DNA of 64,000 nt from Amycolatopsis mongoliensis (GTDB lineage: Bacteria > Actinomycetota > Actinomycetes > Mycobacteriales > Pseudonocardiaceae): contig NZ_CP127295.1 of assembly GCF_030285665.1 (NCBI RefSeq), positions 6,076,001 through 6,140,000 of the forward strand, read 5' to 3'. A program made the translations under genes and the position numbers. The notes under the pieces are model-generated. The model was not told where the DNA came from. It saw only the letters and a list, made by a program, of their open reading frames with translations, and ran no database searches. This document shows, in pieces, positions 51,901-54,399 of this stretch. The number at the start of each line of letters is the position of its first letter. Positions within the stretch are counted from its first letter, which is position 1.

Positions 51901-53172
51901 CTCGGCGAGCTGAAGTTCGGCCAGGACGGTGTCCTGAGCCTGGACGGACCCGGGTTCGAGCGGATCGCCCCGATCGCGCCGGGACCGCGGCACCTGGCGA
52001 GCTACGAGCGGGCGAACGCGAAGCTGGGCACGCGCGGCCAGTACTTCCCGGCACGGGACTTCGACCGCGCCATGATGTCGGCCGGTGGGACGAACGACAC
52101 CACCGCCCAAAGCCGGTTCTACTACTCCGGCAGGTCCGAGCCGGACGACCAGGGCGGTCAGCGTATCGTGTGGACGCCTTATCTCATGCCGGCCGAACCC
52201 TCGGTTTCCCGCTCGTGGAACACGGTGGTGCACGGCACGGCCGGCCGGGGCTTCCACTTCAAGATGCTCGCCGGCTCTCCGCACCAGCTGGGGGACCACG
52301 TCACGTTGGCCGCGGCGCCGAGCGCGGCCGCCATCCTCGGCAGCGAGATCTTCCGGCGCGCCGGCCCGGGCAGGGACGTCGAGCTGACTCTGATCAGCTG
52401 CCTGGCCGACGTCACCCCCGGGCCGGGCGAAGCCAGCTCGGCCCTCCTGATGAAGGAGGCGTGGGACCAGGGCGTGCCGTTGCGGAAGGTCCTGGCAGCG
52501 GACAACTTCGTCGCGATGGAAGCCGACGGCGCGCGGTACGTCGAGGATGGCGGGCACTTCCGCGAAGTCGCCGGCCCGGGTACCCGGCACCCCGAACCGA
52601 TCCCGCTGAGCGATCTGGCCGCGAGCCGGATCGAGCCGGCGAGTGTGGTCGGCCTGGGCGCCGAGACCCCCGAGGTGCAACGGGTCGCTCGTCAGGCGGC
52701 CAGAGCGGCGGCGTGGCGCGCGCGCAACGGTGCCCCACCGCCCGCCGTGGAGATCGTCGGCTACGGCTACGCGACCGGGCCGGGCAGAGAGCGGGCGGAG
52801 GAGATCGCCGGAGTCTTCCGCGCCGAGTTCGCGGCGGAGGCCACGCGGCTGGCCGGGCTGGGCCTTCCGGTGCCGGAACAGGACCTGGTGCGGATCACCG
52901 CCGGCGTGCCGGGCGGCTGGGTGCCGGCCGACGTCGTGGTGCACATCGACTTGCCCGCGCGCGAGCTGGGTGAGCAGGCGCTGGCTTCGGAGATCCCGGC
53001 CGAGATCCTCCGCGCGTTCGCGGCCCTCGACCCGGCTTTCCCGCCCGGGAACCCGGTACCGGGGACAAGCGCCGGCCACGCCCCCGCCGTCACTCTCGGC
53101 CCGGTCGGCGTGTGGGTGCGCGACGGTGTGGGGAGCAGATCCGATGAAGAAGGAGAATCATGGCCACCATGA
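30262..53172 (+). CDS. Giant mosaic type VII-associated protein, C-terminal part
   Basis: Continuation in frame 1, about 7,640 residues. The frame is open back to 30,001, but the part before about 30,260 is Arg-rich shadow of the other frame. If it were translated alone, ATG 30,391 is the first ATG, with no ribosome binding site. Order: strand set with WVLYRDG, His/Cys module 3 (C at 30,907), alpha/beta module, duplicated unit (32,047-35,690) and a partial third copy, acidic linker, two related short domains (37,190-38,090), His/Cys module 4 (C at 38,707), OmpA-like, four long units each ending in a His/Cys pair (C at 42,169, 45,475, 48,235, 52,399), with an OmpA-like domain after the first and fourth, and a second amidoligase-like domain between units 3 and 4. 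The 3' end overlaps the next gene by 13 bp. Confidence 0.85.
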   Translation, partial: RLRPDLTGGPGWVLYRDGREQGRLAITDLTEAVTAAGLADPGPMRRGVRRSPAATATSAAGHDQPAVRFTGGGRPVAAAGVVLGPEPVATTPGAAGTLEDPLSPAELLGPGAPLDLSDVDLVPLFGEPGRVVGVFFPKPGGEEAAIVRTAFERGAGDPAAYTPVIHHGQDGFSVWRKSDRTRIRLDEYGVLRLLAGTGLPGGQAWRARPKLVFLSCDVSNPALGDRLGTLRKLLRNDDFHGDVRGPASRVEIIEDGRILPAGSRNDGPPARSVPLAGPAGRPVYPGDQPKQEWTGRFGEDRQLRAGSGTGLAERARALAAVLLPLAREGREGLDLRMTGYVAVTGERAAVLHLAAELRRMIDTELVALQGGNPLHTAESMGLHVTVAILTAAADRRVELWAHPVPGHRVADYRTMETLDVDFAYRSADLPVAHANRVRWTVQGVAVRAIRTGLRRLPPVQVAIRGQVNQVADAHAERVTTFTALVRRAIIETLTEARALNLPDLPAVEELMPEVRVTSEGDYSFRAGQASATLTLPSIPDPGGEPSPPEVPPGPSGPSLRERPHTEARQLPDAENSDTDTADARSAPDAGLVRLPVATAGALHAAGGLAAQPEPEVRRWAVALSRDGSLRLSPDEQASLGELVDRLARNVAFLVEHDRELPEVRFHLFDTAARRREHGPGLFGALEDEVRSGIEDRGVDAHAPGLVFDHVEGGLDRNFGPRLVVTVHRSEHGSLRSLRAARTFEAAYPAGQAVLPYAVRRRLGLLIEGLVQRIRDNTDPGGRPRLLLDLRSTAGEVLRARIEALTAEVNVLVRVALGADSGLTPVQVIRGHIEVRHEPTSRRAGLFADLTGPEHELDRTPPEEPVHVSWTGDASPPTVASGPGAPRWRVSGSRRPARAGEAGASAEPPATGPVTRRRAARAVRPDDPRLAAGGAMPHSSPEREPDRTSPQDEGHTPETRDARSAGAASQPDVAFAESPAIDKLPGRYFARVKRRDDPAVSLWDGQVLRTENGEFFLSAAAQADLDRAVASFAQEVHDRASRNEQLRDTRLVVRAGGTSGHGTARNEHRRLRDALVAAVADRGAVPPDLHFTLITQQARPWEPVSLRITAHETPRRTKAEYRAAGELTEFFMPLLPALSEAGRWRFRSVVQGYVGRLLADPDSGEELRIAVVHPSMINHEPRVGEIRSLVGEAVREELAGHPDPATARRVAELLRGSLHLGQYVRHGVPAAVVVDAVPEAGVIPLPAATAADAPNRAKAIEVRTDPELLRWTVALADDGSLRPSPEEEASLGELVDGVARNVAYLVEHDRELTDVRFHLFDTADRRAQHGPGLFEALEDRFRSAIENRGVDPNTTGLVFERVEDHQRQDQGPRLEITVHRSPYRSLRSYRAGRTLTASYDTRATSLPYAARRRLALLIEGLVVRVRDNTDPDDRPRLLLGLRSPAGTMPTRTAAITAEVNASVRAALGADSGLTAERVLRDHIRFRRQELPQLRGELSADITGPEHELDRTPPEEPAPVPWAGEVSRATVASWPGVLVAGSLAAGPLPSGQAARVLRRKDVEIDQWEGELPEAGDGAVPPVSAAQERLDRFVERLARDVHERASRDEQLLDIRLHLRAGRFSAHGTLADEHRRLRDALLAAVAARGEVPPDLHFTLITQQSRAGARDGLRITAHETPRRTKAEYRATGELTEFFLPNFPVLPEAGRWRFRSVVRGYVGRLLADPDSGEALRIAVVHPSATNHGGRLGEIRDLVDEAVREELAGHPDPMTARRVAEVLRSSLHLDEYVRARVPTAVLVDAIPGRGWSPSPVATGDGLHGAGGVAVQPDPEVRRWAVPVPGDGARRLPAEERASLGEPDRSELVDRVVGHFHTISPRGTRLFEQDREAITALGQRVGREITAHPELEPLDVRISVRSNLISSDVALQGTVGSYVLRFLHAGMRDAGVDAAGLAHFPVTWSWYGGGAGYAGEVVIRSNAAARRTPDWYRTARQVADNFLHNLGAHLPVVVEQRLSWAVAGFCTRLADSAPGQAPTLRIHYVGTGQLGSRRYAQLVRVVRDALTAARAHRMSGLPSVDDILRDHVHISPVERAQLGDHAALRLVETTPAEEEAEAGSPGAPAAVPPGADSAMPDASPAGSRDGARSGSEAALDFAEDPDTRFVPGAPAGLPDAGHVPGVSIFEDLERWLDAGPPEGPFRMEPDGPARVNPESPGFGSPQAPGSAAVDAVDWDSYLSGYFASASDPLGLDDLFSGMDRPAEFGTQELPDLNYAGDPADETQAMDVDIQRATSPQGGAPATEGPGTPTAAERPAVGEPVVSGEFTEEGGPVLSPAERAAIGRAAEWLTGRVSEGHTSFELLLDLNGPAAQWEAVHDRMGSAIGGALQEAVNHILGRGGFPVRSAGELAVRLRREVDADAPRSDFGKWELRLRPVAPAEGARRPDVMPERPDDWDSLYDVTPEPEAQPESAATPRPRESTNPAGEGRPAPAERREPAQPAESDLARYLRVASSPVLVHGRFEARRGPGLTPEEIAHLETTARRAADFAGRGHGSAEVLLTLHGPGAMREQQQRLSALIGDVLRGSADSVTFTVRHQLVTRSPRSDHGRWELRMQPTIPEATRPAAAEQQPAAPQEDVRRLTERAGELARVEAERHHRLLVEREAERRRAEQPGMAEREAMRPSGFARNEAGNTGVPGASRVPGQPASATPRQAVVPLSDLVGARHVALSEVDFVPLRDRAGTVRGVGFPRTDRERAVLREAFENGAGAPGQFDVAIHHDANGFQVRTRSGQVVPLDERGVARLLTSIELPGNASRPRSIVFLSCRVRSPQLGNRLGTLRDLLREAGFEGDVRGYETRVEVRPDGSVRSLPDGASPAGDAVVFGTPGHEGEVVSGVGIFADGRIRPAVDGRPLFVMNNGMYSYPALLAPEEFAAWAGSRGARASAKYFPHLGDDTSAAPDEPDAGSGRRSGAGGGNLRSAPVQGFPGTSWPGGAGGPVPSGAGLGPGGTSGPGTGPVPTSNPAPSPASSGGNAVSLAQLRRDATNAELGKQRTYTVDPARSRLADPVELMDLQRLANALKSSARFQRADGLPVSHVEISGTSRDTQIVATMLRRELGNHPWRPLPVIVTGPGPAGAVVVDVSVPDVPRGTEHAPTANTAGGISFDSGTASERVRWGRLHNALPPKTGRADPFFVYVTGRDGKFLVGGTLIDGATLARHVRNSPAFRRHAADPSVPVRLVGADPAHPDETIDAAKEFAAALRGDGRYRSVTAATERLELDAAGRAVPENGGGYEAVAKIQPDDVQWIRLRGTNSRQFGMGFASPDRLGSTFAALLKLTSDHSLRAVRETHTDADGKERSETSTQAWAAQTDGARKRPVALFPDVVGDDFVVPLSDGTTRRLDPEKTAELIAKSTAFRRLTAGATRPSLLLFSKTKLSAAAATSDANRRLLAQLRALTGPWQTYDYTGPYSFTGEAILSVPRGSEFVEGPPPSLADVVHVASDDIFGFPVPGGTREPAAETTVLRDFIDAVRNGIADLDGLWAPKKPLIVSVDSPDGTFARIATRSHGVLELDGRQLGKMLLADPGFRQQPAADPERPVLLVARDGSTRANFGGLGFDFAGALRTAGIFTDVYAPNGAARIEWDRISTNGYTEFLLVADLRAGDVRTDVLKNKDGAAVALFVRYPGDGPAFRRAEEWAHNATVDLLRTYQVDGGLAAHPAESPWRGQIPVFLFTGVGDRGYEVIRQDGVTKQLTPAKLAQIVRGDPDLRKMLGRGRGNASDRTLVLAALKGTAGGVREFTQSLLPGGYSRAVHHTQGGVRLSKRGRIATGKAFETEAAPLPGADDIVTYALANETLGTHGQFFPLSEVDVQDMFMPARYDSAARQQYYLRAVAEQAADGSEVTRYVPVAAPWAGSTLPPWFLDGHADRGGWMSFGLKTDQPLHIGDTVDLDGAAGARIVAGTEVYRRAGADPGAPVALGQCSSMAATADAAAAAVLFEFAWRRIVGPAPVFGATEPVDVTNTTATRTVRRGGVFAEARPDGPAVPDVPLADLAANRIEAVEVGFRPKSKTLPGPAVAALRQTARQVARAAAWRRRNDVDLPEVTIEGFGHTSLLGGVKSAEKAGQKRADAVAAVFEDELTAEALRLSRLGLDVRPEHIAVRVVGAQAPEDVGRVARIDVRLVKHELGEKAIRRVADGDRSAPAIRALNQAFAALVPGRPGNAAVPPGGAGQVTVHRTRAPRDSGTESSESDVDMSSPGVLQNDGSIVDLPQTPRAAGGLLLLADRADAAVWQQVYASLPEERGARAQPFYIFMTADQDGFRVGGETLDHEELATRVRESESYQDMLGSNPDAEVVLVVAGAAHAPNLTADAGKFAEQLIREEPEYRLVSLLPREAVADEDGHPHVREPGGRRIVSPVRTRPRTVKLVNARGRESGAGFLATGTLVTDVSETVRKATDVSERIVARPVFDNDLNQWDWAPEVQEWAAATEGSRARPRFLFLESDGRPYPAYLTRDEDGTAYALGHLEMAHSVVATGFFRQATGAVRAPLVLITSAAASAADELNRRFLASVRDLAGPMPAFAYSGPLVPRKPGGHFGFRGGGFIEHPLHAGDVRIEHYGPVFGLPNDANPGHAEALRGFATAVQDGTASVTGPWGDRKPLFVSPDAFAKYARLDMTDGALTEAGGGAVARILLEYPEFLALLRDPTRPVVLLGDATGSRANHGGFGYDFAGALRAKKFFNDVFAPVSRLTVTANGVHLPDGGAFALVSTMRAGDVKVASLPGADGRMLVRAVRWPGDDQFLAHIQAWAGGMTGQTLRLVRPDGSPVRAPWSPGEPPVIITAFRHPNGGYLSVRADDQPGMLDPGRLARTQRDDSELRARLGRRMRKHTPLLLIDQGGDYADLQAFADGLVPGGYRRAVHRIAGPVSFLPTGEIVVTGVIQSYQPQADLSQIVSLPLTNPRLGTYGQHFPSSLFDAAEFDSFGARLPAPHEYYVRVSPVLAPDGSVHGEDRRLFPVPWAGRRSIWMFLEHGSTHGMSVSLSADREFSLGDMLVLDGAKTAMAAYLSAVYRAGNPAPPSNLVLLSCGLAPEEKLTDGTSQAYLFQLGWQSANGPVSVFAATQRVRPSSDASELRVVSGDFVEVLPPGQGSELSGRGRAEDLRDDPASAPDTDSEEELPSIVEDSGPPAKRFKHSPPVATFEAAPQALGAVAFSDDIAELTEWRRIYDQLPPRPLDGARNPFYVFVTAADGGFAVGGRIVDGTELATHVTGTDAYRAALAAQPGLPVSVISTGAAASALREFSDALRGDGPYREMYAADLPVSHQPQFGGFHRISRPRLEDLNWVRLADAHGRAYGVGFPAGTSAGRDMVANAGVATDHAQRLIAQRHDGAGTDDEEQRTETVAAWAGATEEDRARPLHLMSASADGALVVQFENGYELELLEDEYAELVAATDVFAQASADAVRRPLIVATRESTGDPGAPDPNPGLLAALKKLSGPWQSHSFTGDVTTDDTAGFLVLPKGAEFTRTPLTLGDVDHVSLGPVFGFPTGADRAVVADRLRQFAEAVAAGTADTRGEWDDREPVFVSLDGAVSHAKVGLPDGIAAEIDGRDLGEQVLSDPDFVSLLRGEPARPIVLVSRDGAVRKNFGGLGFDFAGALRAAGYFPDVYAPTGDARIEPHGIVREAGTRFELVSGWRAGDLRTTTLSSDDGSVVVMIVRSRGDSGLVQQVRNWLGGARREALGSVLDQHGLRHDTPWDPAVPPVLVVGRRGPDGVYSVIRHDGAEDTVSQKALGEVLRDDEGLRAELGHDGEIPLLVLGMGGETPPLGEFAAELVHGGYSRTMYRPLGAVSFAAPGELIVEGGGFEKLDAIRPEPGNLVSYPHVRLDGVVHGQFFPSRPFDAPQDALDGLHYVGEKQRTYFRQVRGKGLNTLVVDREVQAPWAGKSPWLADGHGSFPEGLDFAMATGRPHARGDVLSLTEAAAARAIYGSEIFVKAGVEPDRPVLLGHCQSDATSPEHPVSVAFLIKQAWERDFRPVTLYGADNDVRVNLLGRRWVADGGHFTEIGVVSAPEPGTFAGPTQAGEGHVKSGHFAGTTVERSRTGTPGYDSELDAEGDTDPDVPMADASTDDPHESEPDAEGEIDPGYAAPASADVADLVGQLSDEISQMDRHLAVFPAGFAPELRERMEVWSADAERLAAAGLSHRAAAELANRLAGARRLTGHLRDLRQQHMVRGYEGVVAVVEDEENPLTFHPAGIPGGLTARPDARFGFEIEFQLLDEEFENVERALRPRLDEAGFGAWMLEAESSDEGGVEVVSPILNGVAKSWADLTKVLEIIRSHRGAGGESPDAGYMGGHVNFSFEEQPELPVYGRLAQLNKAFESVLYRLGNHYGTTPRQRMLWAIGPNPLPADPAEVTSIDEVRTLSSGKYDALNFRHVSGDPDDRLEFRFWSSSLDPAVWQVRAEISAAMVLAAGDRSIYRRLDELMAAPRLLGHYQEAPTREAELGLLLDFLELLPLSPAAQKLAVELYAWTPPWTQLGDNDHQLRAQVIVGPGARGWLYPTRGDSVREAVRAVSELPEYPRVRVVAATLTPGRHTVELWRADPVPFAGFAKVLSLRDRAANAADAVAEGAGLERRLVLAVAGGASRLGPAVVNEFKVPVVATDGQVRVTGDGGLESDLEWVELRAGKPPQRTGFTDLGQALEVMARTQAAGDREQETPAFTAPPAWSGFGGTPFLTLGDSAPASPGTTVAQPATPAQAPVPAHEVSADDVRWLVAKNAHGQETVLTVTDGDEQADYLIQTIGWTTGQSDRVLGMTRTDSTGETATVEVTADWADGANPLRLLLSAVNGRYFAPLKGSRHAMLTPAEMAERVAASAEFRRLTAGPVRPSLAVITYQNDAQPGDHSLNEAFLAKLTELTGPWQSWHYAGTMSLREEGVLVVAHPFTAGPPVKPADVRYPANGNAFAFHAAIPAYTDERDPLVIGLTAGETSARIELSNGAFTDLGGSALGELLLGDPEFRRRLEENRPVVLDTDADGVRVGHGGLGFDFAGALRAQGFFNDVYVRAADGTLTLVSVPRAGDLQTTVITGPNGEPIGEFVRFPGDAATLARVQRWAAKDSGTLSAFLTADGTWAVSPWQRRPVLLFAQRSETGYRALRTDGKELDLASGELARSLRDGRELREMLGTEGATAGHEGQEAGVVLASLGGPSAGLHEFADTFVPAGYSRSFYGPLGELKFGQDGVLSLDGPGFERIAPIAPGPRHLASYERANAKLGTRGQYFPARDFDRAMMSAGGTNDTTAQSRFYYSGRSEPDDQGGQRIVWTPYLMPAEPSVSRSWNTVVHGTAGRGFHFKMLAGSPHQLGDHVTLAAAPSAAAILGSEIFRRAGPGRDVELTLISCLADVTPGPGEASSALLMKEAWDQGVPLRKVLAADNFVAMEADGARYVEDGGHFREVAGPGTRHPEPIPLSDLAASRIEPASVVGLGAETPEVQRVARQAARAAAWRARNGAPPPAVEIVGYGYATGPGRERAEEIAGVFRAEFAAEATRLAGLGLPVPEQDLVRITAGVPGGWVPADVVVHIDLPARELGEQALASEIPAEILRAFAALDPAFPPGNPVPGTSAGHAPAVTLGPVGVWVRDGVGSRSDEEGESWPP
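30600..31040 (+). other. His/Cys module 3
   Basis: This module has PVIHHGQDGF (His codons 30,757 and 30,760) and LVFLSCDVSNP (Cys codon 30,907), then GDRLGTLRKLL and a strand VEIIEDGRI. The HHG...LSC order again fits a clan CD dyad. Closest relative: module 4 (38,390-38,830). Confidence 0.55.
32047..35690 (+). repeat. Duplicated unit of about 1.7-1.95 kb
   Basis: Two units (about 32,047-33,990 and 34,036-35,690) share the order: RW(A/T)VAL, SLGELVD, VRFHLFDTA, a helix, EHELDRTPPEEP, a helix, RITAHETPRRTKAEYR, GRWRFRSVV and HLxxYVR. DNA identity is high in places. The first halves are offset by 1,953 bp and the second halves by 1,689 bp, so the second unit lacks about 264 bp of linker. A third copy starts at about 35,730 and diverges after its first 40 residues. 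Confidence 0.8.
37190..38090 (+). other. Two related short domains ahead of His/Cys module 4
   Basis: Domains at about 37,190-37,550 and 37,780-38,090 share the order: strand, LxPxE, helix, strand (LLLDLNGP / LLTLHGPG), helix, strand with VR, then (S/P)RSD(F/H)G(K/R)WELRxxP. They may be OmpA-like folds, but are too diverged for me to assign. Confidence 0.4.
38390..38830 (+). other. His/Cys module 4
   Basis: Copy of module 3: VAIHHDANGF (His codons 38,566 and 38,569) and IVFLSCRVRSP (Cys codon 38,707) followed by GNRLGTLRDLL and RVEVRPDG. Here the second His is followed by Asp, not Gly. Confidence 0.55.
39340..39690 (+). other. OmpA-like domain 2
   Basis: LRRDATNAELGKQRTYTVDP, a helix, VSHVEISGTS and a helix (TMLRREL) followed by VVVDVSVPD give the strand-helix-strand-helix-strand order of OmpA-like domains. 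The assignment is weaker than for domain 1. Confidence 0.4.
39720..42350 (+). repeat. Long unit 1, ending in a His/Cys pair
   Basis: Start block WGRLHNALPP...FFVYVTGRDGKFLVGG, middle GGLGFDFAGALRTAG (about 41,072), later GGYSRAVH, LGTHGQFFP, and the end FLDGHADRGG (His codon 42,001) with VALGQCSSMA (Cys codon 42,169). The four units of this type are about 2.1-2.7 kb and share GFDFAGALR, (R)GYxxIR, LVPGGY and HG...C. Cys sits after GQ in this copy, while other copies have SC or HC. Confidence 0.75.
42370..42820 (+). other. OmpA-like domain 3
   Basis: EAVEVGFRPKSKTLPG, a helix, VTIEGFGHTSLLG (the GHTD-like loop) and KRADAVAAVF, then AVRVVG and RIDVRL. This is the clearest OmpA-like match in the protein, with the order of the family's conserved blocks. 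Confidence 0.6.
43060..45690 (+). repeat. Long unit 2, ending in a His/Cys pair
   Basis: Starts WQQVYASLPE...FYIFMTADQDGFRVGG, then HGGFGYDFAGALRAKKFF (about 44,390), LVPGGYRRAVH, LGTYGQHFP, FLEHGSTHG (His codon 45,310) and LVLLSCGLAP (Cys codon 45,475). The HG...SC order is the best clan CD-like match of the four units. Confidence 0.75.
45850..48420 (+). repeat. Long unit 3, ending in a His/Cys pair
   Basis: Starts WRRIYDQLPP...FYVFVTAADGGFAVGG, then GGLGFDFAGALRAAGYF (about 47,157), LVHGGYSRTMY, HGQFFP, LADGHGSFP (His codon 48,067) and VLLGHCQSD (Cys codon 48,235). Followed by an acidic linker and the second amidoligase-like domain. Confidence 0.75.
48950..49650 (+). other. Amidoligase-like domain, copy 2
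   Basis: FGFEIEFQLL (Glu codons 49,024 and 49,030), GGVEVVSPIL, GGHVNFSF (His codon 49,276) and RLEFRFWSSSLDPAVWQVRA repeat the full set of signatures seen in copy 1. DPAVWQVRAE is shared by both copies. The family's ATP and amine-binding acidic residues are kept at the first block. Confidence 0.75.
50500..52560 (+). repeat. Long unit 4, shortened at the front, ending in a His/Cys pair
   Basis: Lacks the starting WxxLxxxLP block of units 1-3 and begins VRWLVAKNAHGQE. It keeps GGLGFDFAGALRAQGFF (about 51,338), FVPAGYSRSFY, LGTRGQYFP, TVVHGTAGRG (His codon 52,231) and LTLISCLADV (Cys codon 52,399). Confidence 0.75.
52600..52980 (+). other. OmpA-like domain 4, C-terminal
   Basis: PLSDLAASRIEPASVVGLG, a helix, VEIVGYGYATGPG and RAEEIAGVF, then VVVHIDLPARELG. 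It repeats domain 3, including the RELG end. It is the last folded part before a short tail rich in Pro, Gly and acidic residues. Confidence 0.5.
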
Positions 53173-53810
53173 CCGAAACGACCGACGGCCCGCTGGAGAA
53201 CTGGTTCCTGTTGATGGATCCGGCCTGGAGCCCGTCCTCCGAGAACGACGCGCCCCCGATCGAGGCCGTCGTCGGTCTCTGGCCCGTGGAAGACGAGGGG
53301 AAGGTCGGCAAGTTCCGGGCGAACCCGGAGTACGTGCCGGCCGACGAGAACTCGCCGTCGGACCCGCTGGACGCGGTGCTGCGGCTGGTCCTGCAAGGCC
53401 GGGCCGAGCCCGAGCACATTCAGCTGCTGCTGCGCGATTCACTGTTCGACATCGCGATGAACGGCGACGGCCGTCCGCTGATCACGAACTCGCCGGACGA
53501 CGTCCGGTGTGTCGTCGTGGCGACCGGTGAGCCGCACCGGCGGCGGATCGCGTCGCCGGACTGGCGGCGCATCGACCTCGGCGAGCTGACCGAGCTGCTC
53601 GCCGACGAGGTGGACGTGCTGTTCAACCCCGCCGGCCCGGCGGCGGTGCGGCTGAGCGGTGACTTCATGCGCGAGTCGCTGGCGCTGGACGACGAGCGGG
53701 TCGCCGAGCTCTACGCGAACAGCAACCAGGGCACGTCGGGCCTGCGGGTGGTCCCGTGGGAGCCCGGAGCAACGCCGGAGTCCGGCGCGGAGGTGCACCA
53801 GTCCGAGTAG
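53160..53810 (+). CDS. Type VII secretion-associated protein
   Basis: A 216-residue soluble protein matching in outline a family annotated in actinobacteria as type VII secretion system-associated protein: NWFLLMDPAWSP near the N-terminus, EAVVGLWPVEDEGKVGKFRANPEYVP, SPSDPLDAVLRL, then a strand region ending VLFNPAGPAAVRLSG. Function unknown; this family occurs with large T7SS substrates. ATG 53,160 overlaps the giant gene's stop by 13 bp and has AGGAG at 53,151-53,155, so the two are cotranslated. A second ATG at 53,169 (ATGA overlap) is less likely because the spacing is long. Confidence 0.7.
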   Translation: MATMTETTDGPLENWFLLMDPAWSPSSENDAPPIEAVVGLWPVEDEGKVGKFRANPEYVPADENSPSDPLDAVLRLVLQGRAEPEHIQLLLRDSLFDIAMNGDGRPLITNSPDDVRCVVVATGEPHRRRIASPDWRRIDLGELTELLADEVDVLFNPAGPAAVRLSGDFMRESLALDDERVAELYANSNQGTSGLRVVPWEPGATPESGAEVHQSE

Positions 53811-53815
53811 GACAT

Positions 53816-53836
53816 CGCGCCGCCGGACCGGCCGCG
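53816..53836 (+). terminator. Weak GC stem-loop after the type VII-associated gene
   Basis: CGCGCCG (53,816-53,822) and CGGCCGCG (53,829-53,836) pair with one bulge around a 6-base loop. No T run follows, so it may be only partly active as a terminator. Confidence 0.3.
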
Positions 53837-53967
53837 AGGAGGTTTGGACAGCATCGGTTGCCCCTTTGCGCCGGTTGCTGGTCGGGTGCGTCACATCGTG
53901 ATTACGATCGGCCGACGGTCGTTTGTGGCGGCCGTGGTGGCAGTGTTTCGACGAGTGAGGTGGCGGA

Positions 53968-54387
53968 ATGTCTCCCGTGCTCACGGGCAAGGTGCTTCGA
54001 TTCGACGACGTTCGCGGCTACGGTTTCGTCGCACCGGACGAGGGAAATGAAGATGTTTTCATTCACGTCAACGACCTCGAGTGCGACAAGCGGCTGATCG
54101 TGCCGGGCGTGCGCGTCCGGTTCGCCGCCGAGGAAGGCGACCGGGGCTTGAAGGCATCGCGGGTGAGCCTGGTCGAGCACCGGGCGGACCAGCCGCCCAC
54201 CGACGGACAGCCCACCGTGGCCGCGTACGACGACATGGCGTGCGACGTCCTCACCGCGCGGGAACTGCGTGACGAACTCACCGAGGCCATGCTGGCCGGC
54301 GCGCCGTCCCTCACCGGACAGCAGATCCTCGCGGTGCGGCAGAGCGTCCTCGAGCTGGCGCGCAAGCACTGCTGGATCGACGAATAG
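53968..54387 (+). CDS. Cold-shock-domain protein with C-terminal extension
   Basis: A 139-residue protein. Residues 1-68 are a cold-shock domain with RNP1 (RGYGFVAPDEG, about 16-26) and RNP2 (EDVFIHV, 28-34), which bind single-stranded RNA or DNA. The C-terminal 65 residues (LTARELRDELTEAMLAG... ) form a helical extension seen in some actinomycete relatives of the CspA family. GAGGTGG (53,957-53,963) precedes the ATG. It is followed after 12 bp by an unknown gene, likely the same operon. No link to the ESX genes is visible except position. Confidence 0.85.
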   Translation: MSPVLTGKVLRFDDVRGYGFVAPDEGNEDVFIHVNDLECDKRLIVPGVRVRFAAEEGDRGLKASRVSLVEHRADQPPTDGQPTVAAYDDMACDVLTARELRDELTEAMLAGAPSLTGQQILAVRQSVLELARKHCWIDE

Positions 54388-54399
54388 GGGACCGCGCCC

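Larger units (their letters stand above)
4223..53172 (+). other. Reconstructed giant gene (two frames joined by one missing base)
   Basis: Frame 2 (4223 to about 30,250) and frame 1 (about 30,260 to 53,172) behave as one gene. Protein-like sequence stops in one frame exactly where it resumes in the other, there is no convincing start or ribosome binding site at the junction, and the whole 23 kb after it stays open. The join also restores a layout seen in the second copy of the same module: amidoligase domain, about 200 residues, then a strand set followed by (T/I)DL(G/T)xA (compare 49,000-50,330). With one added base the product has about 16,316 residues, near 1.7 MDa. Families of very long actinobacterial proteins with repeated single-Cys domains exist (some pipelines use the name 'lonely Cys domain' for such proteins, from memory), but this mix of domains is not one I can match to a described system. 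Confidence 0.75.
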
